Below are positions 33,124-40,939 of a stretch of 51,757 nucleotides of DNA, one piece after another (position 1 is the stretch's first letter; each line of letters opens with the position of its first letter). Position numbers and translations under genes: made by a program. This stretch comes from Prevotella sp. (lineage in GTDB: Bacteria; Bacteroidota; Bacteroidia; Bacteroidales; Bacteroidaceae): positions 1 to 51,757 of the forward strand of contig JAFTQG010000002.1 in assembly GCA_017462915.1 (NCBI GenBank), in the 5' to 3' direction. The notes under the pieces were generated by a model. The model was not told the origin of the DNA. It searched no databases and was given only the letters and a program-made list of their open reading frames with translations.

Positions 33124-35238
33124 TTATTTTCTTTTTTCTTTTGGGAAACACAGGGCAATAATTGCCTTATTAATTCTATTATCTTTGGCATATCTGGGTA
33201 ATTCTATATCATTCTCATCCAAAAAAAGCAGTTGACCATTCATGGCATGCATCATTTCATTAGCGATATGTAATCCTAACCCCATACCTATATTATTAGG
33301 TTTACCTGTAATAAAAGGTTGCACAGCAACATCTGTGGAAATATTAAATCCAGGACCATTATCACTTACAATTATTGAATTATATCCACTTATTTGATCT
33401 GTTATAAAAATTGAAATTTTTCTATCTTCTTGTCTTGTATAACCTAACCAAAATATAGAATTATCCAATAGATTTGTCAATACAGAAACAGACTCAGATT
33501 CTGCTAACCATGCTAACAGCCCATTTTTTTCATAATTACTATATACGTTAATCACATGGTCAGAAAATCTAAATTCATAGTTTTCTACAGCTGTTTTAAC
33601 AATATTAGATAATGACATTTGACCAATAGATGTCCTGCGTATCATCGCTGTATATCCCCTAACGATCTTTTCTAATCGTTTTGAAATATCCAAAATTCTT
33701 TCTTGTTCATTACGTTCTATACATCCAACAAGTGCTGCAACTTGTTTTTCCATTTCGTGAATAACTACGCCTAAATTCAAACCAGCATTTGCACTTTTTA
33801 TTAGTACGTCTTTTACTTCTGCATATTGCTTATCTATTCTATATAAATATTTTAAAATATGATTCCTATCCGTTTCATCTTTTACTTTTTTATTTACCAA
33901 TTCTATTGCGTCATTCAAATCAGATAAAACAGGTTCGATTGCTTTATGCTTTTTATATAAATTGGTCAACTTCTCCTTATCCTCATTTCTTAAACGCACA
34001 AAAATTGACAAAACATAGTTTATTGCATCAACAAAAGCATGATAAGATTCATTTTCTATAAACCCTTCACGATTTGTCTTTTCTTTTAACCCCAAACTTT
34101 GTTCACGTTTCAATCTAACAGAACCAAGTATGATGTTATTACTAACATTACCTCCTACACGATGAACCCTTTTAAGGTCTATTCCAAGCCAATCGTTATC
34201 AGGTTCGCCATAATCATAAACACGAACATTATCACGATAAACTCTTATCCCGCCATTCTCTGACAGGTATGTTTTCAAAGATGTTTTTTCCGTATTAATA
34301 TAATTAAATATCACTGTATCCGTTTCAAAAATGATTAAATCGAAAACGACATCGCCTATTCCAAAATCATTAAGATCAATATCATACGACTGCTTTCTTT
34401 TTTTGCCTTCGACATCATGTAATCCTTTCAGCAAAAGGTCTTCACTTTGCAAAGTTGCTTCCGTTACAGTTCTTCCTCTTTCTATTTTATTAAGAGACTG
34501 CCAAGGTTTAAATTCATACTTAAATGTTTTTATTTCATTACCAGACATTTCACATCTACCGAAATATAAGCCTCCATTCGATATTATATCTTCAAATTTA
34601 GGTAATCCGTCAAAAATGTTTGAATTACTTCTTATTTCAACATTAAAAGAGTCACTTTTCCCTCCGAATGGACTATTCAAAGACATAATATTACGATAAA
34701 CCTCACGAATTTGCCTTCTATCCCATCCTGATTTTAAATTACGTATTATAATAGTTGTTCCTGATTCCCCATTTTTATAATATTCAGATGTATCCACCTC
34801 TGTTATATCTATTGTAAAATCATTTATATGTTGTGCATAATTCAACTTTTCCCAATCGATATGGACATGAACTTCATTGGATTTATCCGTTTTAGTATAC
34901 ATTAATATATTCTTTCCTAATTTATGTACACCTAATCGGCCTATGCCTTTTTCACCTAAAGGATAACGACCAAATTTTGATTCTGAAGGCTTTTTATTAT
35001 CTGTTCCAATAACTAACCAAACCTTTTTTATAGTGTCTATATCCATTCCGCATCCATCATCGCAAATAGAGATAGATTCAAGTTTAGCATTCTCAACATG
35101 AAAATCCACAATGCAATGAGAAGCTCCTGCATCATAGGAGTTCTTTACCAATTCAAGGATGGCAATACTGTCATTTTTTATTAAATCCTCACCAAAGTGT
35201 GCAATTATGCGTGGTGTTATAGAAAATGTCTCTTGCAT
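33124..35238 (-). CDS. Double GHKL protein: MORC/Hsp90-like ATPase plus histidine-kinase-like domain
   Basis: This 704-residue protein has two ATP-binding GHKL domains. The N-terminal one (about 1-180) is MutL/Hsp90/MORC-like: Glu29 and Asn33 in ILELVKNSYDAGA, DDGCGMD (about 59-65), and GEKGIGRLGVHKLG (about 93-106). An S5-like and middle segment contains GGIRVYRDNVRVYDYG and REQSLGLKEKTNREGF. The C-terminal half is kinase-like, with an H-box-like VIHEMEKQVAAL (His near 491), N box NLLDNSIFWL (about 593), DNGPGFN (about 628) and GMGLGLHIANEMM (about 652). It may sense DNA or nucleotide state and pass phosphate to the receiver protein that follows one base later. GHKL proteins of MORC type are known from restriction-like operons by comparative genomics. 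Confidence 0.85.
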   Translation of the reverse strand: MQETFSITPRIIAHFGEDLIKNDSIAILELVKNSYDAGASHCIVDFHVENAKLESISICDDGCGMDIDTIKKVWLVIGTDNKKPSESKFGRYPLGEKGIGRLGVHKLGKNILMYTKTDKSNEVHVHIDWEKLNYAQHINDFTIDITEVDTSEYYKNGESGTTIIIRNLKSGWDRRQIREVYRNIMSLNSPFGGKSDSFNVEIRSNSNIFDGLPKFEDIISNGGLYFGRCEMSGNEIKTFKYEFKPWQSLNKIERGRTVTEATLQSEDLLLKGLHDVEGKKRKQSYDIDLNDFGIGDVVFDLIIFETDTVIFNYINTEKTSLKTYLSENGGIRVYRDNVRVYDYGEPDNDWLGIDLKRVHRVGGNVSNNIILGSVRLKREQSLGLKEKTNREGFIENESYHAFVDAINYVLSIFVRLRNEDKEKLTNLYKKHKAIEPVLSDLNDAIELVNKKVKDETDRNHILKYLYRIDKQYAEVKDVLIKSANAGLNLGVVIHEMEKQVAALVGCIERNEQERILDISKRLEKIVRGYTAMIRRTSIGQMSLSNIVKTAVENYEFRFSDHVINVYSNYEKNGLLAWLAESESVSVLTNLLDNSIFWLGYTRQEDRKISIFITDQISGYNSIIVSDNGPGFNISTDVAVQPFITGKPNNIGMGLGLHIANEMMHAMNGQLLFLDENDIELPRYAKDNRINKAIIALCFPKEKRK

Positions 35239-35240
35239 AT

Positions 35241-36299
35241 TTACATATTTGATATTATAATTTTTCCTAATCTTCTCGCATACTCACAAGGTACAGCATT
35301 TCCTATAAGTCTTGCTGTCGTTGCAATATTGTTAGATTTAAAAACATATTCTTTAGGAAATGTCTGCAATGTGGCTCCTTCTCTTAAAGAAATAGCCCTA
35401 TCTTCATCGGGATGTCCAAAACGTCCATTCGATAAGCTAAAGAATTTTGTGGTTATAGTCGGTGCCGGTCTATTCCACCACATACGGCCATAACTATCCT
35501 TGAAACTGTCATCTTTTCCTATAAAACATTTTAACTGTAATTCTGGATCGTTTGCCCAACACAATCGGCTTCCACCATTGTGCGTTGTTTTTCTAAGTCG
35601 CCTAAGACATTTGTCACTCAATCCTGCTGTCGTGTGATTGAAATCAGAAGTGTCTTTTGTTCCTGCTGTTATCTGTGGAAATCCGTTTGATACACCAATA
35701 AAGTCGGAAAGTAAGGCTTGCCTTTCATCAGGAGTTGGTAATTGAATGTTGACACCCTCCAGCCTTGTTGCGATCAAAGAAAATCTTTTTCTTGTTTGAG
35801 GCACACCGTAATAGCTCATATCTATAACTTTATATAATAGGTTGTTGTAACCTAAATCAAATAGACGTTGTTTAAAATATGGCCATATACTCTGTTTATT
35901 TGTAATTATACCAGGTACATTTTCAACAAGTACATATCCAGGTTTATAATATTCAACAAATCGAGCAAAGTTTCTAAGTAAATCTTTTGTTTTCAAAGAT
36001 GATTGTTTATCCGTATTTATTATACTATAAAACTGGCATGGACTGCAACCAACCAAGATTAAAGTATCGTCATTAGGAACAATATTGAACTTACGCTCAA
36101 AATAGTTACTCCGAAGACTACGTATATCTGTTTTTATAAACACGCTTCCTGGATTATTATATTCATAGGTTGCTTGTGCATCCTTATCAATATCAACACC
36201 TGCAATTACATCAATACCAGATTGACGTAATCCATGTGTCATTCCTCCACCTCCGCAAAAGAAGTCTATAGCTTTAAATTTATGTTTTATACTGTTCAT
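35241..36299 (-). CDS. dcm: DNA (cytosine-5) methyltransferase
   Basis: This 352-residue C5 methyltransferase has motif I FFCGGGGMTHGL (about 13-24), motif IV with the catalytic Cys in GCSPCQFYS (about 84-92), motif VI YVLVENVPG (about 119-127), motif VIII QTRKRFSLIATR (about 169-180) and motifs IX-X around ISLREGATLQTFP and RLIGNAVPCEYARRLG. The target-recognition region (about 200-285) is short. It probably marks self DNA so that the McrB/DUF2357 machine spares it. Alternatively, the motor could recognise 5mC. Its ATG overlaps the TOPRIM stop (ATGA), and its stop is two bases before the GHKL start. Confidence 0.93.
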   Translation of the reverse strand: MNSIKHKFKAIDFFCGGGGMTHGLRQSGIDVIAGVDIDKDAQATYEYNNPGSVFIKTDIRSLRSNYFERKFNIVPNDDTLILVGCSPCQFYSIINTDKQSSLKTKDLLRNFARFVEYYKPGYVLVENVPGIITNKQSIWPYFKQRLFDLGYNNLLYKVIDMSYYGVPQTRKRFSLIATRLEGVNIQLPTPDERQALLSDFIGVSNGFPQITAGTKDTSDFNHTTAGLSDKCLRRLRKTTHNGGSRLCWANDPELQLKCFIGKDDSFKDSYGRMWWNRPAPTITTKFFSLSNGRFGHPDEDRAISLREGATLQTFPKEYVFKSNNIATTARLIGNAVPCEYARRLGKIIISNM

Positions 36300-36907
36300 T
36301 TATTTAAATTCTTTTCTAAAAACTCTTTCAAGGGCTTGATATATTCCGTATCTAAGTTCCAATGCTCTGTTTTATTATAATCACGATTGGCGTCTTTTAT
36401 CATCTTTTTCTGACTTTTGGACGTTCCATGCAAAGTCTCCAAATAACAATATATCTTTGACTTTTTAGCAGGGGTAGTCAGTGGCTTGTCTCGTCCCAGG
36501 ATTGTCACTTGCTTGAGTTCTTCCTCATAATCATTCCAACAGTCAAATATGGGCTGGTTATTGGGATTAATAATGTTTTCTAATAAATCTTCTAAAGCTC
36601 CAGCCGATTGATTATTTGGTAATAAAAACAATTCAAATTCTAATCCATATTGTTCTTTATATTGCATTATCTCAGAACGCCTCTTTTCAACATCTGCATC
36701 AGCATCGAAGATAACAATGTTTATGCCTCCGTTATCAGTCATTGACCTTAAACGTTGGCAAACGTCGTCTTTTATAAGACCAGTCCAACCATCAGTTTTT
36801 ATAAAACGGTCAGCAGCAATCTTCTCTCCAAACAGATGTAAACAGTAATCCTTTATGAATTTTACATCTGCATCGCCCTCTACAACTATGTTAAACCTGT
36901 CAATCAT
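36296..36907 (-). CDS. Stand-alone TOPRIM (DUF3226-like) protein
   Basis: This is a 203-residue protein with the TOPRIM signature: Glu10 in IVVEGDADVKF and a DxD in IVIFDADADVEKRR (about 66-79). Next comes QSAGALEDLLENI, where the second acidic cluster of OLD-type TOPRIMs usually lies. In OLD-family nucleases such a domain is fused to the ATPase; here it is a separate gene overlapping the ATPase gene by 4 bp. It may be the nuclease or toxic effector of a split OLD or PARIS-like pair. PARIS AriB proteins belong to another TOPRIM subgroup (DUF4435) and are longer. Confidence 0.8.
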   Translation of the reverse strand: MIDRFNIVVEGDADVKFIKDYCLHLFGEKIAADRFIKTDGWTGLIKDDVCQRLRSMTDNGGINIVIFDADADVEKRRSEIMQYKEQYGLEFELFLLPNNQSAGALEDLLENIINPNNQPIFDCWNDYEEELKQVTILGRDKPLTTPAKKSKIYCYLETLHGTSKSQKKMIKDANRDYNKTEHWNLDTEYIKPLKEFLEKNLNK

Positions 36908-37992
36908 AGTGCAATGCTCCTTAGTTCAACATCATTCATACAGGCATTCTTTAGTCCCTCATAGCCATATTTATATGCCTTATGTCCTTTTAGTAAAGTT
37001 TTCTCTATAGTATATAGACGGAACATTTCCTGATATTCACTATGCTCTTCAAGCATTTCATACAGTTTCACCAGAGTTTCTTTACTGTGTGTCGTAATAA
37101 ACACCTGCTTGTTTGTTTCTGAGGCAAGAACAAAAATGCTCTCCCATAGTTTTTTATATGCCGAATAATGCAGGCCGTTGTCAATTTCGTCTATAAGGAT
37201 AATGTTGTTCACGGTATTGGCTGTGCTTGCAACAACACTAAGATAACGCCGCAATCCGTCACCTGTCATACCTATAGGCATCAGTTCGGCAACGCCCTCA
37301 AATCCGATAAATACATCATTGGCTATCACCTCTATCGCATTGATACGGGAATCGAACATTTGCATACGTTCCAATATCACATCCTTTCTTTTGCGCTTTA
37401 TAAGTTCGGAGAGATCTTCGACAAGTCTGGAAGAATTCAAGGAAGCAGAAAGAAACGAGGCACTGTTCTTCTCCAGATATCCTTCTGCCACAGTCCTGTT
37501 GGCTATCATTCCTGTTGTCTGATTGATAGTAACGGAACTTCTGTAATGCCTCTTTTCCCCTCCCGACTCTATGGCAAAATTCATTTCTAATGTATTAAGA
37601 AATGTCTTTGTCTCTGACGTTGCCGATTGTCCGTTGACTTCTGGTGAGGACTGACTGCCATCAAAAACGTATGTAAGTTTAAGTTCCAACATTCGTTTGA
37701 CAGCATCAAACTGCTCTGATATTATTGTCGGTGTTTTATCGGTATCTATATTATGGAACAGATAACTGGTATTCCGGAACGGATTAAAAATGTTTGCCCT
37801 AAAATAATTCAGTTGCTGGGGCATGTCAGGGTTCGACATTCCCATGAGCAGCATCAGCGCTTCCAGCACAGACGTCTTACCTGAGTTGTTTTGCCCGAGA
37901 AACACGTTAACTCTGGCAAAATCATCTATTTTCAGATGCTCTATGCCTCTGAAATTCTTTATGTCAATATTCTTAAATCCATCCATATACAT
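36904..37992 (-). CDS. OLD/RecF-like AAA ATPase (AAA_15 type)
   Basis: This 362-residue ABC-type ATPase has an N-terminal strand pair FKNIDIKNFRGIEHLKIDDFARVNVF, then Walker A GQNNSGKTSVLEAL (about 33-46). It ends with a signature-like GMTGDGLRRYLSVVAS (about 242-257) and Walker B ILIDEIDNGLHYSAYKKLW (about 266-284), followed by the D-loop/switch FITTHSKETL. There is no coiled-coil arm and no C-terminal TOPRIM, because the TOPRIM is encoded by the next gene. It is the first gene of the defence operon, behind a -7 element at 38010-38017. Translation could start at Met 37992 or Met 37986. It probably acts as sensor and gate for the TOPRIM protein. Confidence 0.88.
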   Translation of the reverse strand: MYMDGFKNIDIKNFRGIEHLKIDDFARVNVFLGQNNSGKTSVLEALMLLMGMSNPDMPQQLNYFRANIFNPFRNTSYLFHNIDTDKTPTIISEQFDAVKRMLELKLTYVFDGSQSSPEVNGQSATSETKTFLNTLEMNFAIESGGEKRHYRSSVTINQTTGMIANRTVAEGYLEKNSASFLSASLNSSRLVEDLSELIKRKRKDVILERMQMFDSRINAIEVIANDVFIGFEGVAELMPIGMTGDGLRRYLSVVASTANTVNNIILIDEIDNGLHYSAYKKLWESIFVLASETNKQVFITTHSKETLVKLYEMLEEHSEYQEMFRLYTIEKTLLKGHKAYKYGYEGLKNACMNDVELRSIAL

Positions 37993-38009
37993 ACTCTATA
38001 ATTTTCACA

Positions 38010-38017
38010 AAGGTACA
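38010..38017 (-). promoter_or_regulatory. -7 element TACCTTTG for the seven-gene defence operon
   Basis: On the minus strand TACCTTTG matches TAnnTTTG and lies 17 bases before the ATG at 37992, giving a very short leader. No other clear -7 element was seen between the genes of the operon. Confidence 0.7.
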
Positions 38018-38188
38018 AAATATTTTCAACATTCCATTGAGAAACACTATTTTTTTCAAATACAGATAAAACTTTCCGTTAACAACAACCACCCCTTAGT
38101 CTTATTGTTTATCTCTATTCTGCATATTTCCACATTTCTTTTTCATAAGCCATCGGCTACAGGAATCGTCTTCTTCTGTTCCGACACA

Positions 38189-39115
38189 CTACTCCACCAG
38201 TCCGGTGGAGAGATACCTCTCGCCGGTGTCGGGAAGAAGAACAACGATATTCTTCCCTGCGGAATCGGCACGGGAGGCTACGACTGCGGCGGCATGGGCG
38301 GCAGCGCCTGACGAGATGCCGACAAAGAGTCCTTCCTCCTTTGCCAGTGCACGGGCGGCGGCGAAGGCATCCTCATTGCTCACAGGGAATATCTCGTCTA
38401 CAAGAGTCGCGTCAAAATTGCCCGGCACGAAATTGGCTCCGATGCCCTGAATCTTATGCGGTCCTGCCGGTTGTCCTGCCAAAACCTGACTTGCAGCTGG
38501 TTCTACTGCCACGACATGTATGCCGGGGTTATGCGCCTTCAGCGCCTTGGCGACACCGCTGACGGTGCCTCCTGTGCCCACTCCTGCGACAAAGACATCG
38601 ACCTTCCCGTCTGTGTCGCGCCATATTTCCTCACCTGTCGTGCGGAAATGTATATCGGGATTCGACGGATTCTCAAACTGCTGGAGTATCACTGCACCGG
38701 GAATGGCATCGCGAAGCTCCTCCGCCTTTGACACAGCCCCTTGCATTCCCTCAGCACCGGGTGTCAGTACAATCTCCGTACCATAGGCTGCGGCAAGTTT
38801 CCTGCGCTCTATGGACATCGTCTCCGGCATGGTAAGGATGACATGATAGCCACGTACCGCACCGACAAGTGAGAGCCCTACGCCGGTATTACCGCTTGTC
38901 GGTTCGATAATCGTACTGCCGGGACGTAAAAGTCCGCTACGCTCCGCATCGAGTATCATGTTGAGAGCCACACGGTCCTTAACAGATCCTCCAGGATTGA
39001 AATACTCCACCTTTGCCAAGACATTTCCTTTAAGATGGCGTCTTAAGGCAAACTTTCCCAGCCGCACAAGCGGTGTGTTGCCTATCAAATCTGTTATTTT
39101 GTCGTAAATTTTCAT
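38189..39115 (-). CDS. cysK: Cysteine synthase A (O-acetylserine sulfhydrylase)
   Basis: This 308-residue fold-type II PLP enzyme makes cysteine from O-acetylserine and sulfide. Visible features are [11 protein letters not shown] (about 8-18), the PLP lysine in NPGGSVKDR (about 42-50), the substrate loop [10 protein letters not shown] (about 72-81), [20 protein letters not shown], the phosphate-binding VGTGGTVSG (about 178-186) and the C-terminal [11 protein letters not shown]. Length and motifs are those of CysK, not CysM. It has its own -7 element and is divergent from the prolyl-tRNA deacylase gene. Confidence 0.95.
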   Translation of the reverse strand: MKIYDKITDLIGNTPLVRLGKFALRRHLKGNVLAKVEYFNPGGSVKDRVALNMILDAERSGLLRPGSTIIEPTSGNTGVGLSLVGAVRGYHVILTMPETMSIERRKLAAAYGTEIVLTPGAEGMQGAVSKAEELRDAIPGAVILQQFENPSNPDIHFRTTGEEIWRDTDGKVDVFVAGVGTGGTVSGVAKALKAHNPGIHVVAVEPAASQVLAGQPAGPHKIQGIGANFVPGNFDATLVDEIFPVSNEDAFAAARALAKEEGLFVGISSGAAAHAAAVVASRADSAGKNIVVLLPDTGERYLSTGLVE

Positions 39116-39137
39116 ATACTTATCTTATTTTACAACA

Positions 39138-39145
39138 CAAAATTA
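39138..39145 (-). promoter_or_regulatory. -7 element TAATTTTG for cysK
   Basis: On the minus strand TAATTTTG fits TAnnTTTG. It lies 23 bases before the cysK ATG, in the divergent gap shared with the proXp-type gene. Confidence 0.65.
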
Positions 39146-39177
39146 CTGTTTTTTTTTGAACTGTCAAAGAAAACAAG

Positions 39178-39185
39178 TAAATTTG
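39178..39185 (+). promoter_or_regulatory. -7 element TAAATTTG for the prolyl-tRNA deacylase gene
   Basis: TAAATTTG followed by CAG lies 24 bases before the ATG at 39209. It is divergent from the cysK -7 element 33 bases away, so the two promoters occupy opposite faces of one short region. Confidence 0.7.
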
Positions 39186-39208
39186 CAGATAAAAACATTC
39201 CAAGCATC

Positions 39209-39730
39209 ATGTCGCGAGAAGAAACAGTACTTGAATATCTGCGCAGCCACGGGATTCCGTTCTCGTGTTACAACCACCCGGAAGGGAAGACCATCGAGGA
39301 GGCGAAACGATGGTGGAAAGACGACGGTTCCATACACTGCAAGAACCATTTCTTCCGAAACCACAAGGGCAACAGACATTATCTCGTATGCTTCCACTGC
39401 GACCACGACCTCGATATCCACGACCTCGAGCGGCGACTGAAAGCATCACTTGTGGCAAAAGGACAGCCTTCATGCGGGAAACTGTCTTTCGCCTCGCCTG
39501 AGAGGATGATGAAATATCTCGGTCTCGAACCGGGAAGCGTATCGCCTTTCGGACTCATCAATGACGAGACACACCATGTACACCTGTTTCTCGACGATGC
39601 GCTGAAGGAAGCCAAGACACTGTCTTTCCATCCTAATGACTGCCGCGGCACGGTCGTCATCACACGCGAAGACTTCGAGCGCTATCTCGCCTGTGTAGGA
39701 AACACATACGAGTATATCACACTTTACTGA
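39209..39730 (+). CDS. Prolyl-tRNA deacylase (ProX/YbaK-type editing domain)
   Basis: This 173-residue stand-alone editing domain hydrolyses mischarged aminoacyl-tRNAs such as Ala-tRNA(Pro). Matches are VLEYLRSHGIPFSCYNHPEGKTIEEA at the N-terminus, the catalytic-region KNHFFRNHKGNRHYLVCF (about 46-63), LSFASPERMMKYLGLEPGSVSPFGLIND (about 92-119) and VHLFLDDAL.. (about 124). The KNLF/KNHF element and PGSVSPFGL are hallmarks of the PrdX/ProXp group. Length is complete. Confidence 0.9.
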   Translation: MSREETVLEYLRSHGIPFSCYNHPEGKTIEEAKRWWKDDGSIHCKNHFFRNHKGNRHYLVCFHCDHDLDIHDLERRLKASLVAKGQPSCGKLSFASPERMMKYLGLEPGSVSPFGLINDETHHVHLFLDDALKEAKTLSFHPNDCRGTVVITREDFERYLACVGNTYEYITLY

Positions 39731-39736
39731 GACTCA

Positions 39737-39827
39737 ACAAAGGAAACGACACAACAACAAATTAGTTGTTTAGTGGTCTGGTCGTTTGGTACTGATACTC
39801 CCACAAAGGAAATGACACTACAACAAA
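39737..39827. repeat. 25-bp direct repeats flanking a repeat arm before rlmN
   Basis: ACAAAGGAAACGACACAACA (39737 onward) recurs at 39803-39827 with two changes over 25 bases. Between the copies sits TTAGTTGTTTAGTGGTCTGG, a typical G/T repeat arm. The second copy forms the start region of rlmN. Confidence 0.75.
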
Positions 39828-39832
39828 AGACA

Positions 39833-40930
39833 ATGGACAAGAAACCACTCATAGGACATACGGAAGACGAACTGAAAGCTATAGCCAAGGAGCTCGGTAT
39901 GCCGGCCTTCACCGGCGGTCAGATAGCCCGTTGGCTGTATGTGAGCCATGTCGACGACATCGCAGGTATGACCAACCTGTCCAAGCAGAACCGCGAGAAG
40001 CTCGCCGCCCTCTACTGCATAGGAGCAGAGCCTCCCGTAGACTGCCAGCGTTCAAAGGACGGTACGGTGAAATATCTGTTCCCTACCGAGAACGGGAAGA
40101 CCGTCGAGACTGTCTTCATCCCTGACGGAGACCGCGCCACACTGTGCGTTTCTTGCCAAGTGGGATGCAAGATGAACTGCCTCTTCTGCCAGACAGGCAA
40201 GCAGGGATTTGAAGGACAGTTGACCGTAAGGGACATCATCAACCAGATATATGCCCTGCCCGAACGCGAGCGGCTTACGAACATCGTGTTCATGGGACAG
40301 GGAGAGCCGATGGACAATCTTGACAATGTCCTCCGTGCAACAGAGATTCTTACAGCTCCTTATGCCTACGCCTGGAGTCCCAAGCGCATCACCGTGAGCA
40401 GTGTCGGCATACGAGGCAAACTCAAGAGATTCCTTGACGAGAGCGACTGCCATGTGGCAATATCACTCCACACACCGCTCCCAGAACAGCGCGAACGGCT
40501 CATGCCGGCAGAGAAAGGCATGGGGATACGCGAGATTGTCAGCCTGCTGCAGGAGTATTTCCCTGCCGACAGACATGCCACACATGACGGACAGGAAGGG
40601 ACATCCCACCAGCGCCGACTGACATTTGAGTATACTGTCCTCAGCGGAACCAATGATACTCCGACACATCTCAAGGAGATAGTAAAGCTGTTGCGTCCGC
40701 TGGACTGCCGGGTCAACCTCATCAGATTCCACCAGATACCCGATGTACCGCTGAAAGGGGCTGACGAAAAGCAGATGGAGCATATCTGCGACTACCTCAA
40801 CCGCAACGGCATCACGACAACCATAAGAGCATCACGCGGACAGGACATCTATGCCGCCTGCGGACTGCTGAACACAAAGCATAAGGAGTCGGCACAGGAG
40901 ACCGCCGACAGACATACTTCTGAAAATTAA
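39833..40930 (+). CDS. rlmN: 23S rRNA (adenine-2503-C2) methyltransferase RlmN
   Basis: With the start at 39833 the product is 365 residues (MDKKPLIGHTEDEL). In-frame Met codons at 39773 and 39812 lie in repeat sequence or its flank; 39812 is preceded by AAAGGA and cannot be excluded. This radical-SAM enzyme methylates A2503 of 23S rRNA and A37 of some tRNAs. The N-terminal domain has the FTGGQIARWLY motif. The cluster motif CxxxCxxC is in GCKMNCLFC, followed by NIVFMGQGEPMDN. The second catalytic Cys is in DIYAACGLL near the C-terminus. The C-terminal 12 residues are polar and not conserved. The gene is followed ten bases later by the PdxA-like gene. Confidence 0.93.
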   Translation: MDKKPLIGHTEDELKAIAKELGMPAFTGGQIARWLYVSHVDDIAGMTNLSKQNREKLAALYCIGAEPPVDCQRSKDGTVKYLFPTENGKTVETVFIPDGDRATLCVSCQVGCKMNCLFCQTGKQGFEGQLTVRDIINQIYALPERERLTNIVFMGQGEPMDNLDNVLRATEILTAPYAYAWSPKRITVSSVGIRGKLKRFLDESDCHVAISLHTPLPEQRERLMPAEKGMGIREIVSLLQEYFPADRHATHDGQEGTSHQRRLTFEYTVLSGTNDTPTHLKEIVKLLRPLDCRVNLIRFHQIPDVPLKGADEKQMEHICDYLNRNGITTTIRASRGQDIYAACGLLNTKHKESAQETADRHTSEN

Positions 40931-40939
40931 TATTTTGAC

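Noticed and set aside
33123-33191. Upstream Met of the receiver gene at 33191
   Set aside because: It would overlap the GHKL gene by 68 bp and precede the receiver fold with an unconserved segment. Met at 33122 starts one base after the GHKL stop and directly at the domain.
36296-37992. Calling the ATPase/TOPRIM pair PARIS or Gabija
   Set aside because: PARIS has a longer DUF4435 TOPRIM; Gabija has a fused ATPase-TOPRIM plus a UvrD-like helicase. Only the general OLD/TOPRIM relationship is supported.
39773-39832. Upstream ATG of rlmN at 39773 as the start
   Set aside because: It lies in a GTTTAGTGG-type repeat arm and adds 20 residues unlike any RlmN N-terminus.
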